Below, in pieces: positions 1 to 8,274 of a stretch of DNA of 64,000 bases; the first letter of the stretch is position 1; the number at the start of each line of letters is the position of its first letter. Under the pieces are notes generated by a model. The model was not told the DNA's origin. It saw nothing but the letters and a program-made list of their open reading frames with translations, and did no database searches. The stretch lies in contig NZ_JAGHQU010000003.1 of NCBI RefSeq assembly GCF_017744135.1, positions 186,001 through 250,000 of the forward strand. The letters are read 5' to 3'. The DNA comes from Endozoicomonas sp. G2_2. GTDB lineage: Bacteria > Pseudomonadota > Gammaproteobacteria > Nevskiales > Salinisphaeraceae. The position numbers were made by a program, and so were the translations under genes.

Positions 1-222
1 AAGAGCACGCCCTTTGCGGCGCAGGTTGCCGCCGAGCGTGCCGGTGAAGGTGCGAATCAGTACGGCGTCAAGAATCTGGAAGTTCGCGTGAAGGGCCCCG
101 GGCCGGGTCGCGAGGCCGCGGTGCGCTCGCTCAATGGCGCCGGCTTCAAGGTCACGAGCATCATCGATGTGACCCCGATTCCGCACAACGGCTGTCGTCC
201 GCCCAAGAAGCGCCGCGTTTAA
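1..222 (+). CDS. rpsK: 30S ribosomal protein S11, 3' part only
   Basis: The window opens inside this gene, so the N-terminus is missing. The readable 73 residues carry the C-terminal S11 signature: a VKGPGPGRE segment, then [30 protein letters not shown] and a TAA stop. S11 sits on the platform of the small subunit, next to the mRNA exit and 16S h23. It is followed after 38 bp by rpsD, the standard order of the gammaproteobacterial alpha operon (rpsM-rpsK-rpsD-rpoA-rplQ), so co-transcription with the next three genes is expected. Confidence 0.97.
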   Translation, partial: KSTPFAAQVAAERAGEGANQYGVKNLEVRVKGPGPGREAAVRSLNGAGFKVTSIIDVTPIPHNGCRPPKKRRV

Positions 223-260
223 CGCGCCGGGCGTACCGCTTTAGCGAACAGGTAAAGATA

Positions 261-884
261 ATGGCTAAATATACGGGACCGAAATGCAAGCTTTCGCGCC
301 GGGCAGGTACCGACCTGTTCCTTAAGGGGCGCGGCCGCTCGCTGGAAGGCAAGTGCAAGATCGACACGCCGCCGGGTGCGCAGGGTGCGCAACGCCGTCA
401 GCGCTTGTCGGACTATGCCCTGCAGCTGCGTGAGAAGCAGAAGCTGCGGCATATGTACGGCGTGCTGGAGAACCAGTTCCGCAACTATTACAAGAAGGCG
501 GCGCAGAACAAGGGCGCGACCGGCGTGTTGCTGCTGCAGCAGCTGGAGTCCCGGCTGGACAACGTGGTGTACCGCATGGGCTTTGCGTCCACCCGCGCCG
601 AGGCGCGTCAGCTGGTAAACCACAAGGCCGTTGCCGTTAACGACTATCCGGTCAACATTCCGTCTTACGAGGTGAAGGTCGGCGATACGGTGGCGATCCG
701 CAATCGCGCCAAGCACCAGCCTCGCATTCTGGAGTCGCTCCAGGTCGCCTCGCAGTTGGGTATCAGCGAGTGGCTCGAGGTGGACGAGAAAGGCCTCAAG
801 GGCACGTTCAAGGCGGTCCCGGATCGCGATCAGGTGCTGCCGGACATCAACGAGAATCTGGTAGTCGAGCTTTACTCGAAGTAA
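261..884 (+). CDS. rpsD: 30S ribosomal protein S4
   Basis: This 207-residue protein has the normal S4 length. It begins [20 protein letters not shown] and contains the S4 RNA-binding domain around residues 95-160 ([20 protein letters not shown], then [19 protein letters not shown]). S4 is a primary 16S rRNA binder that nucleates small-subunit assembly. In enterobacteria it is also the translational repressor of the alpha operon. Whether that feedback operates here cannot be seen, because the rpsM leader lies outside the window. The spacing to rpsK (38 bp) and rpoA (36 bp) fits one operon. Confidence 0.98.
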   Translation: MAKYTGPKCKLSRRAGTDLFLKGRGRSLEGKCKIDTPPGAQGAQRRQRLSDYALQLREKQKLRHMYGVLENQFRNYYKKAAQNKGATGVLLLQQLESRLDNVVYRMGFASTRAEARQLVNHKAVAVNDYPVNIPSYEVKVGDTVAIRNRAKHQPRILESLQVASQLGISEWLEVDEKGLKGTFKAVPDRDQVLPDINENLVVELYSK

Positions 885-920
885 TTGGCGCTGTCTTAGA
901 CGGCAAGAGGTATTTGCATT

Positions 921-1907
921 ATGCAGTCCAGTGAATTGCTGAAACCGCGCCTGGTCGAGGTGGAGCGCGCCAATGAGCGTCGCGCCAAGATCGCGCTGGA
1001 GCCGCTCGAGCGCGGCTACGGGCATACGCTCGGAAACGCGATTCGGCGGATTCTGCTGTCCTCCATTCCGGGGGCGGCGATCACCGAGGCGAAGATCGAC
1101 GGTGTGCTTCACGAGTACACCACTGTCGAGGGCATGCAGGAAGATGTCATCGACGTGCTGCTTAACCTCAAGAACGTGGCGGTGCGTATGCATTCGCGTG
1201 ACGAGGCCGAACTGCATCTGCACAAGAGCGGCGAAGGCCCCGTCACGGCAGGCGATATCACCACGGATCACGATGTCGAAATCGTGAACCCGGATCTGGT
1301 CATCGCGCATCTCACGAGCGGTGAGCTGCGGATGAGCATGAAGGTCGAACGCGGCCGTGGTTACCAGCCCGCGCAGAGCAAGGCCGAGCCGGGCGAAGAA
1401 GATACCGGTGCCAGCGAAATCGGTGCACTGCGTCTGGACGCGAGCTTCAGCCCGATTCGTCGCGTGAGCTACGCCGTTGAGCGTGCGCGTGTCGAACAGC
1501 GCACCGACCTCGACAAGCTCGTGCTCGACATCGAGACGAACGGCAGCGTCGAGCCGGAAGACGCGGTGCGTACCGCGGCGGCCACGCTGTACGACCAGCT
1601 GTCGGTTTTCGTGGATCTGGAAGCCCGCGAGGAATCCAGTCGCAAGGGCGAAACCGGCAAGGTCGACCCGACGCTGCTCAAGCCGATCGAGGATCTCGAA
1701 CTGACGGTACGGTCGACCAACTGCCTGAAGGCCGAGGACATCCACTATGTGGGCGACCTGGTGCAGCGTACGGAAACCGAACTGATGCGCACGCCGAACC
1801 TCGGTAAGAAATCGCTGACCGAGATCAGCGAAGTGCTCGCAGAACACGGACTCAAGCTCGGCATGTCGGTCGAGAACTGGCCGCCGGCAGAACTCGAAAA
1901 AGCCTAG
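921..1907 (+). CDS. rpoA: DNA-directed RNA polymerase subunit alpha
   Basis: This 328-residue protein has the full alpha-subunit layout. The N-terminal dimerisation and assembly domain (about residues 1-235) includes [21 protein letters not shown] short acidic linker follows, then a C-terminal domain (about 250-328) with [20 protein letters not shown] and [12 protein letters not shown], the helix-hairpin-helix elements that contact UP elements and activators. Alpha dimers nucleate assembly of beta and beta-prime. It lies between rpsD and rplQ as in other gammaproteobacteria. No truncation or unusual insertion is seen. Confidence 0.98.
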   Translation: MQSSELLKPRLVEVERANERRAKIALEPLERGYGHTLGNAIRRILLSSIPGAAITEAKIDGVLHEYTTVEGMQEDVIDVLLNLKNVAVRMHSRDEAELHLHKSGEGPVTAGDITTDHDVEIVNPDLVIAHLTSGELRMSMKVERGRGYQPAQSKAEPGEEDTGASEIGALRLDASFSPIRRVSYAVERARVEQRTDLDKLVLDIETNGSVEPEDAVRTAAATLYDQLSVFVDLEAREESSRKGETGKVDPTLLKPIEDLELTVRSTNCLKAEDIHYVGDLVQRTETELMRTPNLGKKSLTEISEVLAEHGLKLGMSVENWPPAELEKA

Positions 1908-1951
1908 CTGACAGCAGCGCTTTTTTGCAGTCGTAGACTAAGGACACAACT

Positions 1952-2353
1952 ATGCGTCATCGCAAGAGCGGTACCAACCTGGGGCGTGAGTCGTCGCACC
2001 GCGCCGCCATGATGAAAAACATGTCGTCGTCGCTGTTCAAGCACGAACTGATCCGCACGACGCTGCCCAAGGCCAAGGAATTGCGGCGTGTCGCCGAGCC
2101 GCTGATCACGCTGGCGAAAACCGACAGCGTGGCGAACCGTCGGCTCGCATTCGCGCGCCTGCGCGACAAGGAAGCCGTCGGCAAGCTGTTCAGTGAGCTG
2201 GGTCAGCGCTATGCGCAGCGTCCGGGTGGCTATCTGCGTATTCTCAAGTGCGGTTATCGACCGGGCGACAATGCCCCGATGGCCTATGTCGAACTCGTCG
2301 ACCGGCCGGTCGTGGATGTCGACGAGGACGAAACAGAAGAGGCGTCGGCGTAA
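1952..2353 (+). CDS. rplQ: 50S ribosomal protein L17
   Basis: This 133-residue protein starts [20 protein letters not shown] and continues with the L17 core ([20 protein letters not shown], then [20 protein letters not shown]). L17 binds 23S rRNA near the peptide exit tunnel. The C-terminal tail is rich in Asp and Glu ([13 protein letters not shown]), slightly longer than in E. coli and acidic. It is the last gene of the alpha operon, and a strong intrinsic terminator begins 24 bp after its stop codon. Confidence 0.98.
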   Translation: MRHRKSGTNLGRESSHRAAMMKNMSSSLFKHELIRTTLPKAKELRRVAEPLITLAKTDSVANRRLAFARLRDKEAVGKLFSELGQRYAQRPGGYLRILKCGYRPGDNAPMAYVELVDRPVVDVDEDETEEASA

Positions 2354-2376
2354 GTCGGTGCGCTCTGGTATCTTTG

Positions 2377-2404
2377 AAAGCCGGCCTTCGGGCCGGCTTT
2401 TTTA
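2377..2404 (+). terminator. Rho-independent terminator of the alpha operon
   Basis: A perfect 10 bp stem (AAAGCCGGCC / GGCCGGCTTT) with a TTCG tetraloop runs into a T tract. It begins 24 bp after the rplQ stop. The stable UUCG loop and the following T run make it a textbook intrinsic terminator that closes the ribosomal operon. Confidence 0.93.
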
Positions 2405-2442
2405 TGCGTATCTGTAATACGCGGCGGTTTCCTGGGGGAGTA

Positions 2443-3555
2443 ATGCGGAACGGTTTCGGTGTATTTGGGTTGGGTGTTGTGGTCGGCGTGGGCGCGCTGT
2501 GGCCTTCGGCGGTTCTTGCAGATACGGTGTTCTTGAAGGACGGGAGCCAGATCAATGGCAGTATCGTGTCCATGTCCGATGCGGATCTTCGTATCAAGAC
2601 CGGCTTCGCCGGGGAATTGACCGTCCCGCGCGATCAGTTGGCAGGCGTGAGCAGCGATGAAGCGTTGCCGATCACGCTGCGCGCCGGCGGCGAGCGGCAG
2701 GCGCGGTTCGCATATTCGGAGGATGACGGTACACAGTCGGTCATCGTGGACGGGGTGCCGCGTGATGAAACCAGCGGCGCTGACGACGCGTTGGCCGAGG
2801 TGGCGACTGTCGCCCCGAAAGTGGTGGCCGCGCAGCAGGAGAGCGACGACACCTACGAGTTGCCGCAGTCGGACACGTTGCCGCCCGAAGATGCCGATTA
2901 CTGGTCCGGACATGTCGAGGTGGCACTCAACGGCAACTCCGGCAATACCGATAGCAGTTCGTTGCTGACTGAGGTGGCCGCACTTCGCGATACCGGCGAT
3001 TCGCGGTTGTCCTTCTCCGCGTCTGTCGATCGCGAAGAGGAGGACAACGAACAGACCGCCGAAGAATATCTGGGCGAGGCGCGCTACGAGCAGGACGTTA
3101 CCCGGCGTTTCTTCTGGTTTGGTCAGCAGGAGCTCGAGAAGGACGAGTTCGAGGATATCGACCTGCGATCACGCACGCTGTTCGGCCCGGGCTACTACCT
3201 CGCGCGTCGCGATCGACTGACATTCAAGGTGCGCAGTGGCGTCGGCTACCAGTACGAGGCGTATACGGACAACGACAGCAGCAGCGAGATGATCTTTTCC
3301 AGTGGTTGGGACTATGCCCAGCTCGTCGGCGAATGGCTGAAGCTCACCCACGAATTCACGATCTATCCCGAGATCACGAACAGTCCGAGCGAAAATTTCG
3401 TGCTCGAATCCTCGCTGGGCGTCGAGGTACCGATCGCGGACAGCCAGGTCTGGCGTGTTCGCGGTGCACTGGACCACGAGTACAACAATAATCCCGAACC
3501 CGGCGTCGAAGATCTCGACACGTCCTACAAGGTGGGGCTGATCCGCGACTTCTAG
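2443..3555 (+). CDS. DUF481 family outer membrane protein (YdiY-like)
   Basis: The frame stays open upstream into rplQ, but the ATG at 2443 is preferred. It has a GGGGGAG ribosome site just upstream and starts a clean signal peptide (hydrophobic VFGLGVVVGVGALWPS, cleavage likely after VLA). The 370-residue product has an N-terminal small beta domain (about 25-90, DTVFLKDGSQINGSIVSM), an acidic linker, and from about residue 150 a DUF481 beta-barrel (SGHVEVALNGNSGNTDSSSL) ending in Phe, as outer membrane barrels usually do. The family includes salt-induced YdiY; its transport role is unknown. It converges on apaH with only 7 bp between stop codons. Confidence 0.85.
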   Translation: MRNGFGVFGLGVVVGVGALWPSAVLADTVFLKDGSQINGSIVSMSDADLRIKTGFAGELTVPRDQLAGVSSDEALPITLRAGGERQARFAYSEDDGTQSVIVDGVPRDETSGADDALAEVATVAPKVVAAQQESDDTYELPQSDTLPPEDADYWSGHVEVALNGNSGNTDSSSLLTEVAALRDTGDSRLSFSASVDREEEDNEQTAEEYLGEARYEQDVTRRFFWFGQQELEKDEFEDIDLRSRTLFGPGYYLARRDRLTFKVRSGVGYQYEAYTDNDSSSEMIFSSGWDYAQLVGEWLKLTHEFTIYPEITNSPSENFVLESSLGVEVPIADSQVWRVRGALDHEYNNNPEPGVEDLDTSYKVGLIRDF

Positions 3556-3562
3556 CGCCGAG

Positions 3563-4387
3563 TCAGCCGGCGTCGACCTGGATCAGTTCGGGCGGCTCGC
3601 TATCCAGTCGCAGCGCGCTCAGTTGTCCGCCCCAGGCGGCGCCGGTATCGATGCCCCAGACCTTGTGCTCGGGCCACTCGACCTGTTCGAGCGCCGACCA
3701 GTGGCCGAAGACGATGCGTTCCCGTCTTGAAGCGCGCTCCGGCATGCTGAACCAGGGCTGCAGTTCGGTCGGCGCATCCGCCAGTGTCTTCTTGTATTGC
3801 ATGTCGAGGCGGCCGTCTGCGTGCACGAAGCGTTGGCGCGTGAGCGCGTTGGCGATATAACGCAGTCTCGGCATGCCGGCGAGATCCGGATGCCACTTCT
3901 CGGGCGTGTTGCCGAACAGCTGTGCGAGAAATTCGGCGTGGTCCGGCCCGCGCAGGGCCGACTCGAGCTCGGCGGCGCGCGCCTGCGCTTGGGCAATGGT
4001 CCACTCGGCCGGAATGCCCGCATGAACCATCGTCCAGCCGAGGGCCGTGTCCCGGTGCATGAGCGGACGGTGCCGCAGCCAATCCAGCAACTCGCGACAG
4101 TCGGGGGCCTCGAGTATCGGCCTGAGCGACGGCTTGGCCTCAGCCAGGGCGTCCGGCTTTTGCGCGAGGGCGAGCAGGCTCAGATCGTGGTTGCCCAGCA
4201 CCGTAATCGCACGGTCGCCCATATCCCGAACGCGCCTCAAGACCCCCAGCGAGTCAGGCCCGCGGTTCACGAGATCGCCGACGAACCAAAGCTTCGGAGC
4301 GGTCGGGCCGCGCGTGCCCAGTGCAGACAGCAGCTCATCGAGCGCCGGGAGAGCGCCGTGAATATCGCCGATACAGAATATGCTCAC
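3563..4387 (-). CDS. apaH: Symmetrical bis(5'-nucleosyl)-tetraphosphatase
   Basis: This 274-residue enzyme hydrolyses Ap4A and related dinucleoside polyphosphates to two NDPs and can remove Np4 caps from RNA. The metallophosphoesterase motifs are all visible at the N-terminus: GDIHG (about residue 7), GDLVNRGPDS (about 37) and GNHD (about 66). In many gammaproteobacteria apaH is the distal gene of lptD-surA-pdxA-rsmA-apaG-apaH. Here it has the same strand and order as that block, but the Tad operon lies between it and rsmA, and no apaG is present in the gap. Confidence 0.95.
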   Translation of the reverse strand: MSIFCIGDIHGALPALDELLSALGTRGPTAPKLWFVGDLVNRGPDSLGVLRRVRDMGDRAITVLGNHDLSLLALAQKPDALAEAKPSLRPILEAPDCRELLDWLRHRPLMHRDTALGWTMVHAGIPAEWTIAQAQARAAELESALRGPDHAEFLAQLFGNTPEKWHPDLAGMPRLRYIANALTRQRFVHADGRLDMQYKKTLADAPTELQPWFSMPERASRRERIVFGHWSALEQVEWPEHKVWGIDTGAAWGGQLSALRLDSEPPELIQVDAG

Positions 4388-4710
4388 GGTCGGTCAGCGT
4401 TTAAAAGAAACCGCGAGTGTGCACGCATCGAACGTCTTCATCCACACGTGCCCCGGCGGTGCCGGGCCCCTGATTGGGCTCTTCGCGGGCACCAATCGTT
4501 TTCGAGTCCTTATCCGGTCCTTCAGAGTGACCCTTTGGGCACTTAGGTTTCTTTGATGGTCCCCGGAGTGCCAAAAAATCGCGGTTTCGTCACCGAACCC
4601 TGTTCAGGCCGCCTGGGCGAAGCCGATAACAAGGTGTAGGCGCTGGATAACGAGGCGCTTTTCAAATCGTGTATCGGTTGCGCTTAACGAGCGCGGGAGG
4701 TTCAAGAAAA
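4388..4710. other. Intergenic region upstream of apaH and of the Tad operon
   Basis: This 323 bp stretch separates the divergent apaH and flp genes and must hold both promoters. No confident sigma-70 or sigma-54 promoter can be assigned by eye. One GC-rich hairpin (CCCGGC GGT GCCGGG, near 4452-4467) lies on the apaH side. The flp ribosome site (GGGAGG) is at the right end. No gene is seen. Confidence 0.5.
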
Positions 4711-4920
4711 ATGCTGACGATTCTCAATTATCTGCTGTGCCATAGCGGCGGCTTGAGCAACTGCAAGCGTCAGGAAGGCGCGACTCTGATCGAATACGTG
4801 CTGATCGTTGGAGTTATTGCGATCGGTATTTTTGTAGGTGTCGCTGCAGGTCTCGATACGGCTATAACGAATCTTTTCGAAACCGCGTCGAATGAAATCA
4901 CTAACGCGCCCGACTCGTAA
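4711..4920 (+). CDS. flp: Flp/Fap-type major pilin prepilin
   Basis: This 69-residue prepilin is the structural subunit of a Tad (type IVc) pilus. The start at 4711 follows a GGGAGG ribosome site. A short leader with two Cys residues ends at RQEG, followed by ATLIEYVLIVGVIAIG. That is the Flp cleavage site: Gly at -1, Glu at +5 and Tyr at +6. The hydrophobic segment after it forms the pilus core. The mature part is about 43 residues and ends in NAPDS. It is the first gene of the operon. Processing needs a prepilin peptidase that is not encoded in this window. Confidence 0.9.
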   Translation: MLTILNYLLCHSGGLSNCKRQEGATLIEYVLIVGVIAIGIFVGVAAGLDTAITNLFETASNEITNAPDS

Positions 4921-4951
4921 CTCAGATAGCGTTAAATTCATAAGTGAATTC

Positions 4952-5455
4952 ATGATGCAGGCAACACAGCGCGGCGCGAGCCTGATCGAATTCGCGCTCG
5001 TGTTGCCGCTTTTTCTGTTATTGGTGATCGGCATCCTCACCTACGGCATCGCCTTTGCCACGCATCAAGCTGTCAACTATGCCGCGCAGCGATCGGCCGA
5101 GTCGGTAACGCATCTCGATCCGGAGCTGGATATGGCAGCGTACGCGGCGCGCGCGACTGGGCTAGTCAACGAGCGGCTGGCGTCGGTGCTGGGATATTTT
5201 CCGGGGGATGCGCCGAGTGTCGCCGCGGCAGAAAATGGCTGCGACACCGCGGAAGATTCAGAATCGGCCGCTCCGGCACGCCTTTGTATCGACACGGATG
5301 CCGACGTGCCCGGCCGGCGTGTGATTGTGGTGGAACTGGCGCCGACATTCGATTCGCTCTGGCCCGGTTTTCCGCAGACGGGTTACATCCCGGCGTTGGG
5401 TCCGATACGTGCCACAGGCCGGAGCGTGGTGGCTGCAGGTAACGGTGGCTCGTGA
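4952..5455 (+). CDS. TadE-like minor pilin (first copy)
   Basis: This 167-residue protein begins MMQATQRGASLIEFALVLPL. The prepilin-like motif GASLIEFALVLPLF, followed by a single TM helix, is the TadE/TadF (pseudopilin) signature. The rest is an extracytoplasmic domain with two Cys (NGCDTA and RLCIDT) that could pair. An earlier in-frame ATG at 4892 would overlap flp and put 20 polar residues before the motif, so 4952 is preferred. TadE-type pseudopilins are cleaved by the same peptidase as Flp and are needed for pilus assembly. Confidence 0.85.
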   Translation: MMQATQRGASLIEFALVLPLFLLLVIGILTYGIAFATHQAVNYAAQRSAESVTHLDPELDMAAYAARATGLVNERLASVLGYFPGDAPSVAAAENGCDTAEDSESAAPARLCIDTDADVPGRRVIVVELAPTFDSLWPGFPQTGYIPALGPIRATGRSVVAAGNGGS

Positions 5456-5456
5456 T

Positions 5457-5894
5457 ATGCGCTCGCAGCGTCAACGAGGCGTTGCAGTCATCGAGTTCGC
5501 GCTAGTGCTGCCGTTATTGCTGGCGATCGCGGTCGGGATTGTCTATTACGGTTACGTGTTTGTGTTGAAAGCGGCGACGGAGAGCGCGGCACAGAACGGA
5601 GCCCAGGAGGCGGTCGCGCTGAGTCCGCTTTCGACGGATTACGATCGCAATCGCGTTATGCGTCGTGCGGAAGATGTTGCGTTGGCGAGCCTGGACTGGT
5701 TGCCGGCCGGCGTTCGGATGGCGTCGAGTGTGGCGCAGGCTTCGCAGTGTGACGCTTCAGGCATGTTCGGTGTGCGAGTACAGATCAATCTGGCCGACGA
5801 AGATGGTCGGGTGTTGCCGCAATTGGAGTTTGGCGGTTTCAAGATTCCGCCACGACCGCCCGTCATTGAAAGCTATGCTTGCGCATCGTTGTAA
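5457..5894 (+). CDS. TadE-like minor pilin (second copy)
   Basis: The ATG at 5457 lies one base after the stop of the preceding gene, which implies translational coupling. The 145-residue product starts MRSQRQRGVAVIEFALVLPL, the same TadE/F motif as its neighbour with Val-Ala-Val before IEF. A hydrophobic helix and a short periplasmic domain follow. It is probably the TadF or TadE partner. Which one cannot be decided from length alone. A third, von Willebrand-type TadG pilin is not present in the locus. Confidence 0.83.
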   Translation: MRSQRQRGVAVIEFALVLPLLLAIAVGIVYYGYVFVLKAATESAAQNGAQEAVALSPLSTDYDRNRVMRRAEDVALASLDWLPAGVRMASSVAQASQCDASGMFGVRVQINLADEDGRVLPQLEFGGFKIPPRPPVIESYACASL

Positions 5895-5954
5895 TTTATA
5901 AGTGAAACAGGTCGAGCGCGCACCCGGGTGCGCGATCTGTTGGGGGACACAACA

Positions 5955-6947
5955 ATGAGCTCATCCGCACTGCGAACGTTCGCCTTTGCGTTAATCGTGC
6001 TCGCGATCCTGTTTGGCGTGGTTGCTTACTTCATGAGTCGGCAGATCGCTTCGGGGCCGGATGCAGGGGCGAGCGCACCGGTGCCGGAGAACAACAGCGT
6101 GCTGGCGGTGGTCGCGGTAAAGCCCCTGCAGCCCTACCAGGCGATCACGCTCGAGGACGTTTCCCTGGTGCCGATTTCCGTGGAGCCACCGCAGTACTAC
6201 ACGGACGTAGCGGATGTGGTGGGTCGTACGCCGGTTCGCGACGTGGCGACCGGTGCGCCGGTGACCGATGCGGCCTTCGGGCGCAAGAACAAGCTGGCGG
6301 AAGCCATACCGCCCGGCACGCAGGCCATGTCGTTGTCGATCTCGGACATCATCGCGGTCGGCGGTTTCATTCAGCCGGGTGACTTTGTCGACGTGTTGAT
6401 CTACCTGCGCTCCTCCGGTGAACAGGTAGAGGACAGTCAGGCGCGCATTCTGCTCAAACAGGTGCGTGTACTCGCCTATCAGGAACAGCTGATCAGTAGC
6501 GAAGCGGATACCGCCGACGCAGGCGACGGCCGCAATCGCCGAGAGCGTACCGCCGTGCTCGCGGTGCCTGAAGACCAGACCACGCGGGTTATGCTCGGCG
6601 CGAGTCTTGGCGAGCTTCGCCTCGCGCTTCGTGCGCCGATGGGTAAGGATCGCTCGGAGATGGCCGATACCGGTCTGGACCTCGCTGATGCCGAAGGCAT
6701 GCAGGATGACGACATGCCGGAATCGGTGTCACCGGCGGCGGTGCGTGCGGCGCCCGTAGCGAGCGCATCCGAAGAAACAGAGCTTTCCGAAAGCGAGAAA
6801 CAGCGTGTGATCACGCTCGCGGAGCTTGCTCGCGTCGAGGAAAAGCGTGAGAAGCGTGCGACGCCGCAGCGCCGGTCGACGCCGCGGCGTGCCACCATCG
6901 AGGTGTATCAGGGCGCGCAGCCGAGCCGCATCAGCCGGCCGTATTGA
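5955..6947 (+). CDS. cpaB: Flp pilus assembly protein CpaB/RcpC
   Basis: This 330-residue protein starts at ATG 5955, with GGGGGAC upstream. It has an N-terminal membrane anchor (ALIVLAILFGVVAYFM), then the SAF domain region (KPLQPYQAITLEDVSLVPI, about residues 55-120) and the RcpC/CpaB domain (IPPGTQAMSLSISDIIAVGG, IQPGDFVDVLIYLR). CpaB-type proteins act in the periplasm next to the secretin. The C-terminal third, past about residue 240, is a charged, low-complexity tail rich in Glu, Ser and Arg that is not part of the family core. Confidence 0.9.
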   Translation: MSSSALRTFAFALIVLAILFGVVAYFMSRQIASGPDAGASAPVPENNSVLAVVAVKPLQPYQAITLEDVSLVPISVEPPQYYTDVADVVGRTPVRDVATGAPVTDAAFGRKNKLAEAIPPGTQAMSLSISDIIAVGGFIQPGDFVDVLIYLRSSGEQVEDSQARILLKQVRVLAYQEQLISSEADTADAGDGRNRRERTAVLAVPEDQTTRVMLGASLGELRLALRAPMGKDRSEMADTGLDLADAEGMQDDDMPESVSPAAVRAAPVASASEETELSESEKQRVITLAELARVEEKREKRATPQRRSTPRRATIEVYQGAQPSRISRPY

Positions 6948-7000
6948 GGATGTATTACAACAATCGAATCGGCGCAGGCCGAAGGATAGGGAGCGGTGCG

Positions 7001-8263
7001 ATGACGCGTTTCATCCAGCGAATGCTGATGGGGCTGGTGCTGATGGGCACGGCGCTCGCATTCTCGGGAACGGTCGGCGCACAGGTCTCGGCCGGCCACG
7101 TCGACAAGGCGCGGTCCGTACAGGTGGGTGTCGGCCAGCAGGAGATCGTGCGCACACCCGGGCGGATCGAACGCGTTGCGATCGGCGATCCGGAAACCGC
7201 GTCGGTGAACGTGTTGAGTGCGCGCGAGGTGTTGCTCACCGGTAACGTGCGCGGTAACACGAGCCTGCTGGTATGGGTCGCGGGCAATGATCAGCCGACC
7301 CGTTTCCCCATCATCGTCGGCGCCGGAGATCTGCCGGGCGTGCTCCTGGAAGGCAGTCGGGAGCGGCTCAAGACGCAGGTACAGGCCGATATCCGGATCG
7401 CCGAAGTCAGCCGTAGCGCGTTGCGCCAGATCGGTTTCAATTTCATCAGCAATGCGGCTGGCGAGTCTGCCGTGGGTGTATCGCCGCCGGGCGCTTCGGC
7501 CGGCGTGGATGGGCTGGGCAACAACGGCTTGAGCCTGTTGTCGAGTACCGGCTTTCAGCCGATCGGCGATGCGTTCAATCTCGTGTTGACCGACAGCAAC
7601 AAGGATACGGCGGGCCTGCTCAGTATTCTCGAGCGGCGCGGGTTGATGCGTACGCTCGCGGAACCATCGCTCGTGGCCATGAGCGGGCAGACGGCTTCAT
7701 TCCTGGCCGGCGGTGAGTTCCCGATTCCCGTGACGCAGGGCGGCGGCAGCGGTGTAGGCAACAATGCCGTGACCATCGAGTTCAAGGAATTCGGTATCCG
7801 TCTTTCGCTGACGCCCACTGTGCTCGAGCAGGATCGCATCGTGCTCAAGGTAGCGCCGGAGGTCAGCGAACTGGATTTCGACGCCGGTGTGACCCTGCAG
7901 GGCATCACCGTGCCCGGCATTCGGGTGCGCCGTACTGATACAACGGTGGAATTGGGCGACGGCGAGAGCTTCATTCTCAGCGGTCTGGTGGATCAGAATC
8001 TGGCGGCCAATGTGGACAAGGTCCCGTGGCTGGGCGATCTGCCGTTCATCGGCGCGTTCTTTCGCAATACGCGCTACGAGCGCCGTAACCGCGAACTGAT
8101 CATGGTGGTCACGCCGCATCTGGTGTCGCCGTTGGCCAAGGGAACGGACGTACCGTTGCCGGGCCGCGAATACGACGACTACGACCCCAGTAACGCCGAA
8201 CTGTTCTTTCTTGAACGCGGCGAGTTCGAGAAGCGGGCGGGACCCACGGGATTCTCCCGTTAA
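7001..8263 (+). CDS. cpaC: Tad pilus secretin CpaC/RcpA
   Basis: This 420-residue outer membrane secretin forms the exit pore of the pilus. The ATG at 7001 has GGGAG upstream and opens a signal peptide ending near VGAQ. The periplasmic N-domain (about 30-120) has the CpaC pattern of a pilus assembly domain (IERVAIGDPETASVNVLSAR). The C-terminal secretin domain (about 220-390) shows FLAGGEFPIP and FGIRLSLTPTV, followed by VPWLGDLPFIGAFFRNTRYE, which is the conserved secretin end. An in-frame ATG 57 bp upstream has no good ribosome site. Confidence 0.94.
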   Translation: MTRFIQRMLMGLVLMGTALAFSGTVGAQVSAGHVDKARSVQVGVGQQEIVRTPGRIERVAIGDPETASVNVLSAREVLLTGNVRGNTSLLVWVAGNDQPTRFPIIVGAGDLPGVLLEGSRERLKTQVQADIRIAEVSRSALRQIGFNFISNAAGESAVGVSPPGASAGVDGLGNNGLSLLSSTGFQPIGDAFNLVLTDSNKDTAGLLSILERRGLMRTLAEPSLVAMSGQTASFLAGGEFPIPVTQGGGSGVGNNAVTIEFKEFGIRLSLTPTVLEQDRIVLKVAPEVSELDFDAGVTLQGITVPGIRVRRTDTTVELGDGESFILSGLVDQNLAANVDKVPWLGDLPFIGAFFRNTRYERRNRELIMVVTPHLVSPLAKGTDVPLPGREYDDYDPSNAELFFLERGEFEKRAGPTGFSR

Positions 8264-8274
8264 CGGAACGATTC

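Noticed and set aside
219-1847. A 542-codon open frame antisense to rpsD and rpoA
   Set aside because: It is a high-GC shadow of two well-supported ribosomal operon genes.
4388-4710. Sigma-54 promoter for the Tad operon
   Set aside because: No TGGCAC-N5-TTGC-like pair was found; nearby GG and GC steps do not have the right spacing.
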